DNA of 10,088 bases from Streptosporangiaceae bacterium. GTDB taxonomy: Bacteria; Actinomycetota; Actinomycetes; Streptosporangiales; Streptosporangiaceae. Under the pieces are notes generated by a model. The model did not search any database. It was given only the letters and a program-made list of their open reading frames with translations, and had not been told where the DNA came from. The stretch is from positions 1 to 10,088 of the forward strand of contig JASHXW010000471.1 in assembly GCA_030043395.1 (NCBI GenBank), read 5' to 3'. This document shows, in pieces, positions 1 to 5,588 of the stretch. The number at the start of each line of letters is the position of its first letter. Positions within the stretch are counted from its first letter, which is position 1. Both the position numbers and the translations under genes were made by a program.

Positions 1-50
1 CGCTCGACGAACGATGGCAGGACGTACCTGGCCTGGGGATCGGTAATCAT
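1..50 (-). CDS. clpP2: ClpP2 peptidase subunit, N-terminal fragment (gene runs off the left edge)
   Basis: Reading leftward from an ATG at 50-48 gives [17 protein letters not shown], still open at base 1. The stretch QARYxLPSFxE is the characteristic N-terminus of actinobacterial ClpP2; Mycobacterium tuberculosis ClpP2 has a near-identical QARYILPSFIE. The ATG overlaps the TGA stop of clpP1 (49-47) as ATGA, the usual sign of translational coupling. By family knowledge ClpP2 forms one heptameric ring of the mixed ClpP1P2 peptidase and docks ClpX or ClpC1. The catalytic residues lie outside the window, so only identity and start are supported here. Confidence 0.85.
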   Translation of the reverse strand, partial: MITDPQARYVLPSFVE

Positions 51-688
51 GAGACCACGCCTTCCGAATTGACATCGTCGGCACTACGCACCACGTGGTC
101 GACGAATCCGTACTCCTTGGCCTGGTCGGCCGTGAACCAGCGGTCACGGTCCGAGTCGGCCTCCACCTGCTCCACGCTCTGGCCGGTATGCATCGCCGTC
201 CGCTCCGCCAGGATCCGCTTCACGTACAGGATCTGCTCGGCTTGGATCCTGATGTCGGACGCGGTGCCGCCGATGCCGCCGTGCGGCTGGTGCAGCATGA
301 TCTGCGCGTGCGGCATCGCAAATCGCTTGCCCTGCGTGCCCGCGCACAGCAGGAACTGGCCCATCGACGCGGCCATTCCCATGGCATAGGTAGCCACGTC
401 GTTTGGCACGAACTGCATCACGTCATAGATCGCTAGCCCGGCACTGACTGACCCGCCCGGCGAGTTGATGTAGATGTTGATGTCACGCTTGGAGTCCTCA
501 GCGGACAGCAAGATCATCTCTGCGCAGATCCGGTTGGCGAGGTCGTCGTCGACCTGCTGGCCCAGGAAGATGATGCGGTGCCGCAGCAGGCGCTGGAAGA
601 GCTGATCGCCCATCGGATTGATCGCCGGGGCCTCAGCGGCGCGCGCGAGCACCCGGGCCGGAAGCTGATCTTCTGGCGACGTCGTCAC
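47..688 (-). CDS. clpP1: ATP-dependent Clp protease proteolytic subunit ClpP1
   Basis: The 213-residue product is a serine peptidase of family S14. The catalytic triad is visible: Ser108 in GMAASMGQ, His133 in MLHQPHGG and Asp182 in DSDRDRWF, with the expected 49-residue His-Asp spacing. The oxyanion-side motif INSPGG lies at 74-79. The [12 protein letters not shown] segment closely matches mycobacterial ClpP1, so this is the clpP1 rather than the clpP2 paralogue. ClpP1 and ClpP2 form a two-ring cytosolic chamber that degrades proteins unfolded by ClpX or ClpC1. The start is a GTG at 688-686 preceded by a strong GAGGAGG Shine-Dalgarno 4 nt upstream. Residues 1-29 are a divergent leader before the conserved FQRLL/RIIFLG core and may include a processed propeptide. 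The gene is coupled to clpP2 downstream and lies below a probable ClgR site. Confidence 0.97.
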   Translation of the reverse strand: MTTSPEDQLPARVLARAAEAPAINPMGDQLFQRLLRHRIIFLGQQVDDDLANRICAEMILLSAEDSKRDINIYINSPGGSVSAGLAIYDVMQFVPNDVATYAMGMAASMGQFLLCAGTQGKRFAMPHAQIMLHQPHGGIGGTASDIRIQAEQILYVKRILAERTAMHTGQSVEQVEADSDRDRWFTADQAKEYGFVDHVVRSADDVNSEGVVS

Positions 689-1027
689 GGTGCCTCCTCA
701 CACTCGATCGGCAGGTGCGCTATCGCACCGTGCCAGCCGCAAACCAATTAGGTTCTCGGCCTTACGAATGTGACCCTAACTCGCTGCCAGGGGCCGTCGG
801 TCCACCGCTCCTGCCTGTTCGCTCTAGGCGCAGGCAAGGGACGCTCCTGACCATCCGGTCTCAGAACGTTATGGCCATGGGTCCAGAAATCAGCGTCTAT
901 GAACCGCTAGCGGGAGAATACGGCAGCGGGCCATCGCATAGGTGACCAGGCCAAATCGCGACCAGCCCTGCGCTCGAGGCGCGGAACAACAAGCGCAGCC
1001 AGCGGCCGTGCTCGCACGCAGGCGCGG
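689..1027. other. 339-bp tig-clpP1 intergenic region, probable clpP1P2 promoter region
   Basis: No convincing gene lies here: the open frames that cross it have poor third-position GC, unlike every real gene in the window. Near tig, the arms CTGCGCT (968-974) and AGCGCAG (992-998) could form a 7-bp stem with a 17-nt loop. That stem sits about 30-60 nt past the tig stop and is a weak terminator candidate with no T-run. The left half holds the ClgR-like box (817-833). A TAGGGT hexamer on the minus strand (778-773) could serve as a -10 element for clpP1, but I see no good -35 at the right spacing. The gap suggests that clpP1P2 has its own promoter rather than relying only on tig read-through. 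Confidence 0.5.
817..833. promoter_or_regulatory. Probable ClgR operator upstream of clpP1P2
   Basis: GTTCGCTCTAGGCGCAG contains the inverted half-sites CGC and GCG five bases apart. Read on the minus strand the core is CGCCTAGAGCG, which fits the ClgR core CGCYNANRGCG as I recall it from corynebacteria; the plus strand carries the GTTCGC half-site described for Streptomyces. ClgR is an XRE-type activator of clpP1P2 and clpC in actinobacteria. The site lies about 130 nt upstream of the clpP1 GTG, a plausible activator position. The outer bases of one arm are degenerate (CAG instead of CGAAC-like). Confidence 0.5.
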
Positions 1028-2560
1028 TTACTCCGCCTCGACGGCCTCGGTCTCCTCGGCGGCCTCGGTCTCCTCGGCGGCCTCGGTCTCCTTGCTGCGC
1101 CGGCTACGCGATCGCGGCTTCGCCGCTGGCGCCTGATCATCCTCCGCCGTGGCCTTGGATGAGCTGCGCCTGCTCTTCGCTCGCGCTGGCTTGGCGGCCG
1201 CTTCGGAGTCTTCCTCCTCCGCGGCTTCCTCAGCCCCGCCTTCGCTCTGAGCGTCCGCGTTGACGGAGACCTTGCGGCCGGACTCGTCAGTCACCTTGAC
1301 GCGCTCGACCAGGAGGTCCGCGGCCTTCGACCGCAGCACGTCCCCGACGACGGCGACGAGCTGGCCGGTTTCGCTGAGCTGACGGGCGAGCAGGTCTGGC
1401 GAGACGCCTTGCTGGTAGGCGATCTGAGTGATGTACTGGCCGACTTCCTCCTGCTCGACGCCGAGGTCCTCCTGCTCGGCCAGCCGGTCGAGTATGAACC
1501 GTGCCTTGACCGAGCGCCGCGCGTCGTCGGACATCTCCTTGCCCAGGTCGGCCTCGGTCTGGCTCCGGCCCTCCAGGTAGTCATCCATCGTCAGGCCGGC
1601 CTGCTGCAGGTCCTGCTCGAAGGACTCGCGGCGCCGCTCCACCTCATGCTCGACCAGGCCGTCAGGCAGCGGGATGTCGATCCTGTTGAGCAGTTCCTCG
1701 ATCGCCTTGTCCCGCGCCTGGCCCACCTGACCGAGTCGGCGCATCGCCTCCATCTGCTTGCGCGTGTTAGCGCGCAGTTCGCCGACCGTGTTGAACTCGC
1801 TGGCAGACTGCGCGAACTCGTCATCCAGCTCGGGCAGGTCCTTTACCTTGACGCTGCGGACGGTCACGGTGACGTCGGCTTCCCTGCCCTCGAACTGGCC
1901 GCCCGGCAGCTCGGTCTGGAACGTCGCGGTCTCGTCTGGCGACATCCCCACCAGCACGTCGTCCAGGCCGTCGAGGATTCCCGCGCTACCGACCTCATAG
2001 GACAGTCCCGAGGCCTGCGCGTCCTCGACCGGCTTGCCGTCGACCTGGGTGGCCAGGTCAATGGACACGTAGTCACCCGTCTGCGCCGGGCGATCAGCGG
2101 AGCGCAGCGAAGCGAACCGCTCACGCAGCGACCGCAGGTACTCCTCAACCTGGTCCGGGCCGACCTCGGCGTCCTCCACGACGACGTGCACCTGCGAAAG
2201 GTCAGGCAAGTCGAAGCTTGGCCTGACGTCGACCTCGGCGGTGAAGGCCATCTCCGTGCCGTCATCGAGCTTGGTGATCTCGACTTCAGGCTGGCCGAGT
2301 GCGACGACCTGAGCGTCCCGCACGGCCTTGGCATACAGCTCGGGCACCGCGTCGTTGATCGCCTGCTCGAGGACAGCACCACGTCCTATCCGCTGATCGA
2401 GGATCTGGCGCGGAACGTGACCCGGCCGGAATCCCGGAATCCGGACCTGCCGGCCGACCTCGCGGTACGCCTGGTCCAGGTTTGTCTTGAGCTCGTCGAA
2501 CGGCACCTCGACCGTGAGTCGTACACGGGTCGGGCTCAGTTCCTCAACGTCGGTCTTCAC
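1028..2560 (-). CDS. tig: Trigger factor (ribosome-associated chaperone and prolyl isomerase)
   Basis: The 510-residue protein shows the three trigger-factor domains in order. The ribosome-binding domain (about 1-115) has the signature GFRPGHVP at 43-50. The FKBP-like PPIase domain (about 155-240) starts at GDYVSIDL and includes GSAGILDGLDDVLVGM. The helical substrate-cradle domain runs from about 245 to 425. Trigger factor meets nascent chains at the ribosome exit tunnel. The start is a GTG at 2560-2558 with GAGGAG 10 nt upstream. The protein is longer than E. coli (about 430) or mycobacterial (about 465) versions because residues 432-510 form a low-complexity tail: an acidic Glu/Ala stretch, a Lys/Arg/Ser-rich stretch (457-490), then a Glu/Ala/Thr tail encoded by an 18-bp tandem repeat. 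The gene lies upstream of clpP1P2 on the same strand, the usual actinobacterial order. Confidence 0.97.
   Translation of the reverse strand: MKTDVEELSPTRVRLTVEVPFDELKTNLDQAYREVGRQVRIPGFRPGHVPRQILDQRIGRGAVLEQAINDAVPELYAKAVRDAQVVALGQPEVEITKLDDGTEMAFTAEVDVRPSFDLPDLSQVHVVVEDAEVGPDQVEEYLRSLRERFASLRSADRPAQTGDYVSIDLATQVDGKPVEDAQASGLSYEVGSAGILDGLDDVLVGMSPDETATFQTELPGGQFEGREADVTVTVRSVKVKDLPELDDEFAQSASEFNTVGELRANTRKQMEAMRRLGQVGQARDKAIEELLNRIDIPLPDGLVEHEVERRRESFEQDLQQAGLTMDDYLEGRSQTEADLGKEMSDDARRSVKARFILDRLAEQEDLGVEQEEVGQYITQIAYQQGVSPDLLARQLSETGQLVAVVGDVLRSKAADLLVERVKVTDESGRKVSVNADAQSEGGAEEAAEEEDSEAAAKPARAKSRRSSSKATAEDDQAPAAKPRSRSRRSKETEAAEETEAAEETEAVEAE
1043..1096 (-). repeat. 18-bp tandem repeat encoding the AEETEA tail of trigger factor
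   Basis: Two exact copies (1043-1060 and 1061-1078) of an 18-bp unit and a third diverged copy (1079-1096) lie at the 3' end of tig. Each unit keeps the frame and encodes six residues of the AEETEA type. Such in-frame arrays can change length by slippage without disrupting the protein, so the tail length may vary between strains. Confidence 0.8.
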
Positions 2561-2784
2561 GACGTGGTCACTCCTCGGATCACCGGGTCCTGGCTCGTGG
2601 CTCGAGATTCCCGGTCGGATAGGTCAAGCGCCGCCGCGCGGCTAAGGCTTCTGACGCGATTGAGCCCTGCGGTGGCTTCGCCGGCCAAGTCTAGGGCCTG
2701 GTAACCATATTCACCCGCGACGGGTGGTGATCGGCCCGCGCCGTTTGCCAGAGCATGAGGCAACGGCGCACCAAAGGAGTACCG
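2561..2784. promoter_or_regulatory. 224-bp divergent intergenic region between tig and the HdeD-like gene
   Basis: Both flanking genes are transcribed outward, so promoters for each must lie here. The clearest element is the inverted repeat CACCCG-CGA-CGGGTG (2712-2726), a 15-bp near-palindrome that could be an operator shared by the two genes. A TAGACT hexamer on the minus strand (2693-2688) is a possible -10 box for tig. The sequence 17 nt upstream of it (GGGTGA) is a poor -35 and falls inside the palindrome. TGGCTCG is repeated directly at 2591-2604. No tRNA or small gene was seen. Confidence 0.4.
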
Positions 2785-3564
2785 ATGTCCTCACCGGATC
2801 CAACCGGGCCGGGCAAGACTGGCCAGGCGAGCATTTCCGATCAGGCGACAACGCCTGGTCAGGCGAGCGGGCCCGATCAGGCGGGCCACGCTACTGGCTG
2901 GGACGGATCGGTGCCGGTGCAGCCGTCTTCCGGCGCGCAGGCCGACCCAAGTCGGGCCTACCTGGCCGACTCCGAAGCAGAGCACGCTCACTTCGAGCCG
3001 GAATTCGCCCGCAGCGCATGGCCAGCGTTCATGGCCGCCGCCTTCGGCGGCATCGTGCTGGGCATCATCCTGCTCGCATGGCCGAAGGCCAGCCTGACAG
3101 TTGTCGCGGTCCTGATCGGGGCATCCCTGATCGTGGCCGGGATGTTGCGCCTGATCGACGGCTTCACAGCGCATGACGCAAGCGGCGGCAGGCGCGTCGC
3201 ACATGTGCTGATCGGGCTGCTGGCCATCATCATCGGGCTGTACTGCATCAGGCACTACCACGTGACGATCGCCGTGCTCGCCGTGATCGTCGGCCTGTTC
3301 TGGGTGCTGCACGGCATTGCCGACATCGCCGCAGGCCTGCTGGGCGGCCCGGCCTCCGGCCGGGCGCTTGCCGTGATCGCCGGGGTGCTCAGCCTGTTCG
3401 CCGGCCTGATCGTGCTGTTCTGGCCCACGATCTCGATCACCATCCTGGTGGCGGTGATGGGCATCTGGCTGATCGTGTACGGAGTGGTCATGGCAGTCAC
3501 CGCGCTGCAGCTTCGCCGGACGGGCGCCAGCTCCTCTGACGAGGAGCAGTTCGCCGCTGCCTAG
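2785..3564 (+). CDS. HdeD-family (DUF308) membrane protein with a disordered N-terminus
   Basis: The 259-residue protein has about six membrane helices (roughly 79-98, 103-124, 138-153, 160-181, 194-212, 216-243) arranged as repeated two-helix units. Each pair is joined by short WPxxSL/I-like turns (LLAWPKASLTVV at 96-107, LFWPTISITI at 211-220), typical of DUF308/HdeD. E. coli HdeD is linked to acid resistance, but the biochemical role of the family is unclear, so no reaction is assigned. Residues 1-75 are Gln/Gly/Pro/Ser-rich with recurring DQA and GQAS words and look disordered. ATG 2785 is chosen over an in-frame ATG at 2755 because AAAGGAG (2773-2779) sits 5 nt before it. It is the first of three same-strand membrane genes. 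A hairpin at 3586-3605 may end its transcript. Confidence 0.88.
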   Translation: MSSPDPTGPGKTGQASISDQATTPGQASGPDQAGHATGWDGSVPVQPSSGAQADPSRAYLADSEAEHAHFEPEFARSAWPAFMAAAFGGIVLGIILLAWPKASLTVVAVLIGASLIVAGMLRLIDGFTAHDASGGRRVAHVLIGLLAIIIGLYCIRHYHVTIAVLAVIVGLFWVLHGIADIAAGLLGGPASGRALAVIAGVLSLFAGLIVLFWPTISITILVAVMGIWLIVYGVVMAVTALQLRRTGASSSDEEQFAAA

Positions 3565-3585
3565 CAATTACGTAGGGAATGCGTT

Positions 3586-3605
3586 CTACTCCCGCACGGG
3601 GGTAG
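3586..3605 (+). terminator. Hairpin downstream of the HdeD-like gene, possible terminator
   Basis: CTACTCCC and GGGGGTAG can pair over 8 bp (one G:T wobble) around a GCAC loop, 22 nt after the HdeD-like stop codon. There is no T-run after it, which is common for actinobacterial hairpin terminators but lowers certainty. It could equally be part of the structured leader of the next gene. Confidence 0.45.
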
Positions 3606-3670
3606 GACCCGAGATAACAGCACTCGCTGGCTGCCACGGGGGATGGCAACACGGCGCCTGCGGGCGTAGA

Positions 3671-3704
3671 CCGCGAGCAGTTGCTCGCGGCTAGCGAGAG
3701 GGGG
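3671..3704 (+). promoter_or_regulatory. 20-bp palindrome and alternative hairpin next to the ribosome binding site
   Basis: CCGCGAGCA (3671-3679) and TGCTCGCGG (3682-3690) form a perfect 9-bp inverted repeat separated by GT. The CTCGC inside its right arm (3684-3688) can instead pair with GCGAG at 3694-3698, which abuts the purine-rich Shine-Dalgarno GAGGGGG (3698-3704) of the gene starting at 3715. The element could be a dimer-binding operator or a pair of mutually exclusive RNA hairpins controlling access to the ribosome binding site. A smaller hairpin lies upstream (TGCCA/TGGCA, 3632-3648). Confidence 0.45.
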
Positions 3705-3714
3705 CTGCACTGAC

Positions 3715-4497
3715 ATGAGTAATTCACCAGATAAACCCGCCAGCGGAGGAACAACCGGATATCAGTCTGGGCAGGGCGGGGAGTACCAGCAGGGCGCGGG
3801 ACAAGGTCCTGGCTACCAGCAGGGGTCCGGGTACGAGCAGGGTTCCGGCCAAGGCGGCGGCTACCAGCAGGGCTCAGGTTCCGAGCAAAGCGGCGGATAC
3901 CAGCAGGACGCCGGGCAAGGGACCGGATACCAGCAGGGAACCGGCCAGGACCCTGGCTACCAGCAGGACTCTGGCTACCAGCAAGGCTCCGGGTACCAGC
4001 AGGGGACAAACTACCCGCAAGGGCAGACCCAGACTCAAACTCGCGCGCGTGAGCGCCAGGAGCCGACTCGCGCAGCCGGCGCTCCAGGCCGGCACGGGGC
4101 CATTGAGCACCGGACCGCCGCGATCGTGGGCACCGCCCTGGCGGGCACCCTGATGCTCCTCGGCGGGCTCTGGTCCATCGCCATGGGGATCGTGGTGCTC
4201 TCGACGCATCACGTATTCGTGAGAACCACGGAGGCGGGCTACAGCTACCGGTGGTCGGTGCACGGCTGGGGCTGGGCCGAGCTGATCTTCGGCATCGTCC
4301 TGTTCGCCGCAGGTACCTGCGTGTTCCTCGGGATGGCCTGGGCGCGCTGGGTGGGCGTGGTGCTGGCCGTCATCAGCGCCGTCGGGAACTTCATGTTCAT
4401 CCCGTTCTCGCCGGTCTGGTCGATCCTGATGATCGCCATTGACGCCTTCATCATCTGGGCGCTCCTCGCGCCGAGGTACCGGCCAGGGGACATCTAG
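3715..4497 (+). CDS. DUF7144-family four-helix membrane protein with a YQQG-repeat N-terminal tail
   Basis: The 260-residue protein has two parts. Residues 15-103 are a low-complexity tract of about ten Tyr-containing units (YQQG/YQQD, once each YQSG, YEQG and YPQG) spaced 6, 8, 10 or 12 residues apart, almost wholly Gly, Gln, Tyr and Ser. A basic linker (110-126) follows, then four membrane helices (about 137-163, 187-206, 211-228, 233-252). The TM part resembles actinobacterial DUF7144: a Gly-rich first helix, an extracytoplasmic loop, the WGWAELIFGIVL stretch, then WARWVGVVLA. No enzymatic residues are apparent and the function is unknown. The tail is prion-like in composition and may mediate self-association, which is inference. 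ATG 3715 has GAGGGGG 10 nt upstream. The gene follows an HdeD-like gene and precedes a K+ channel gene. Confidence 0.85.
   Translation: MSNSPDKPASGGTTGYQSGQGGEYQQGAGQGPGYQQGSGYEQGSGQGGGYQQGSGSEQSGGYQQDAGQGTGYQQGTGQDPGYQQDSGYQQGSGYQQGTNYPQGQTQTQTRARERQEPTRAAGAPGRHGAIEHRTAAIVGTALAGTLMLLGGLWSIAMGIVVLSTHHVFVRTTEAGYSYRWSVHGWGWAELIFGIVLFAAGTCVFLGMAWARWVGVVLAVISAVGNFMFIPFSPVWSILMIAIDAFIIWALLAPRYRPGDI
3757..4023 (+). repeat. Degenerate in-frame repeat encoding G-YQQG units
   Basis: The DNA word GGCTACCAGCAGG and close variants recur across this stretch. The tyrosines fall at residues 16, 24, 34, 40, 50, 62, 72, 82, 88, 94 and 100. The units look like a 6-residue block (YQQGSG type) that is sometimes extended by four residues (GQGP, GQGG, GQGT, GQDP). 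The spacing suggests growth by duplication within the gene. Confidence 0.85.
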
Positions 4498-4543
4498 GGT
4501 CCTGAGCCAGGACTCCCCTGGCGCAGGAGAGCAGCGGCCTAGA

Positions 4544-4581
4544 CCGAGCCCTGCCGCGGCGTCCGCCGCGGCAGGGCTCGG
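4544..4581 (+). terminator. Perfect 17-bp GC-rich hairpin after the DUF7144 gene
   Basis: CCGAGCCCTGCCGCGGC (4544-4560) and its exact reverse complement (4565-4581) flank a GTCC loop. It is the strongest hairpin I found in the window and lies 47 nt past the DUF7144 stop. No T-run follows. Position and strength fit a terminator, but it ends exactly one base before the GTG at 4582 of the channel gene, so it could also act as an attenuator or translational block. Just upstream, two short overlapping hairpins share CCAGG (4499-4513 and 4507-4521). Confidence 0.65.
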
Positions 4582-5406
4582 GTGCACTTTGAAGAGGAGA
4601 GGACCACGGCCAGCGAGCCGCCTAGCGGAGCCGACCAGCCCGAACTCGATCAGCCCAGTCAGGCTGGCGGCTCAGGGTCCGGTCAATCTGATCAGGGCGC
4701 CCGGACGCGCCTGGCGAATCAGCCAAGGAAACCAGGGATTCGCCACCGCTACGGGGCACTGCTGCTCGTACTTCTCGCCTCCTATCTGCTGTCGGCGTTC
4801 TTCGTTTCCCCGTGGCTCATCGATTCGCAGGTGGTGCTTTTCACCGCGGTCTTGTTGCTGGCCATTCGCAACTCCCGGTTCCGGCGAACGTCCCGCCTGG
4901 CGATCTCGGCCGGATTGCTCACCTCGGTCGCGATCGTGATCATCGTCGACCGCACGGGCGGCCCGGTCGGGCACGGCGTGGCCGCCATCTGGACCGGCTT
5001 GCTGCTGCTAATCACCGTTGTGCTGCTAGTTCAGCAAATCCTGCTCATGCCGGAGGTGACCATCCAGAGCATTTACGGAGCGGTCAGCACGTACCTGATC
5101 ATCGGCCTGATGTTCGCTTCGTTCTTCACGGCGATGTACTGGCTGGGAGGCATGGGCTTCTTCGCGCCGAGCAACGAGCACCTGCACTCGGCGTCGGACT
5201 TCCAGTACTTCAGCTTCTCGACGCTCACTACCCTCGGCTATGGCGACTTCACCGCGTACAAGAGCGCGGGCCGGGCGGTCGCGATGATCGAGGCGATGAC
5301 CGGCCAGATCTTCCTCGCCACCCTGGTCGCCAAGCTGGTCTCCTCGTTCCGCCCTGCGGCGCCGGCGCGGGACTCGGCGACAAGCACTCCGGGCACCGAA
5401 CAGTGA
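4582..5406 (+). CDS. Potassium channel family protein (TLGYGD selectivity filter)
   Basis: Numbered from GTG 4582 the product has 274 residues. A polar Gln/Ser/Gly-rich tail (1-50) is followed by four hydrophobic helices (about 57-77, 82-95, 105-122, 134-152). The pore module comes next: outer helix 165-186, pore helix with filter T217-L218-G219-Y220-G221-D222, and inner helix about 231-255 with EAMTGQIFLATLVAKLV. This is the layout of the Ion_trans_2 family. No Arg/Lys ladder is seen in the fourth helix, so voltage gating by a classical S4 is unlikely, and no RCK or cNMP domain is attached. The likely role is K+ flux across the plasma membrane. The start is uncertain: GTG 4582 directly abuts a 17-bp hairpin, whereas AGGAG (4595-4599) would serve an ACG at 4606. 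No ATG, GTG or TTG lies between 4585 and the first helix. Confidence 0.9.
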   Translation: MHFEEERTTASEPPSGADQPELDQPSQAGGSGSGQSDQGARTRLANQPRKPGIRHRYGALLLVLLASYLLSAFFVSPWLIDSQVVLFTAVLLLAIRNSRFRRTSRLAISAGLLTSVAIVIIVDRTGGPVGHGVAAIWTGLLLLITVVLLVQQILLMPEVTIQSIYGAVSTYLIIGLMFASFFTAMYWLGGMGFFAPSNEHLHSASDFQYFSFSTLTTLGYGDFTAYKSAGRAVAMIEAMTGQIFLATLVAKLVSSFRPAAPARDSATSTPGTEQ

Positions 5407-5588
5407 GCCGCCCGGACGTCCATCCAGCAAGTTTGCCGGCCAGCAAGCTGCGATTTTCAGGAAGCAATGACCGGCCCGCCTTGTTGAGGCCTTACGTGCT
5501 ACCAGCACGGCAGCAACTCACGGGGCGACTAAGGTGACCCTTAGAGTGAACTGAGTATTTCGCGCTAGTAACGAGAGCGGGATGGCCG
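5407..5588. promoter_or_regulatory. 182-bp intergenic region with two short inverted repeats
   Basis: CGTGCT-ACC-AGCACG (5495-5509) is a 6-bp stem with a 3-nt loop, about 90 nt past the channel stop, and could end that transcript. CTAAGG-TGAC-CCTTAG (5529-5544) is a perfect 6-bp inverted repeat about 45 nt before the next start codon and is better placed as an operator for the transporter gene. CCAGCAAG occurs twice near 5426-5453. I see no clear -35/-10 pair and no small gene. Confidence 0.4.

Noticed and set aside
715..945. Plus-strand open frame of 76 codons in the tig-clpP1 gap
   Set aside because: Third codon positions are not GC-enriched, there is no Shine-Dalgarno, and it covers the putative ClgR operator.
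1409..2704. Long plus-strand open frame of 431 codons opposite tig
   Set aside because: It is the antisense shadow of trigger factor, produced by GC-rich codon bias. The tig frame has clear domain signatures and a good start.
2791..3567. Minus-strand open frame of 258 codons opposite the HdeD-like gene
   Set aside because: The translation is rich in His, Asp and Gln with no domain pattern; it mirrors the hydrophobic codons of the real gene.
3632..3690. Possible riboswitch in the leader of the DUF7144 gene (GGGGGATGGCAAC between hairpins)
   Set aside because: The hairpins do not fit the conserved core of any riboswitch class I can recall, so only generic regulatory structure is reported.
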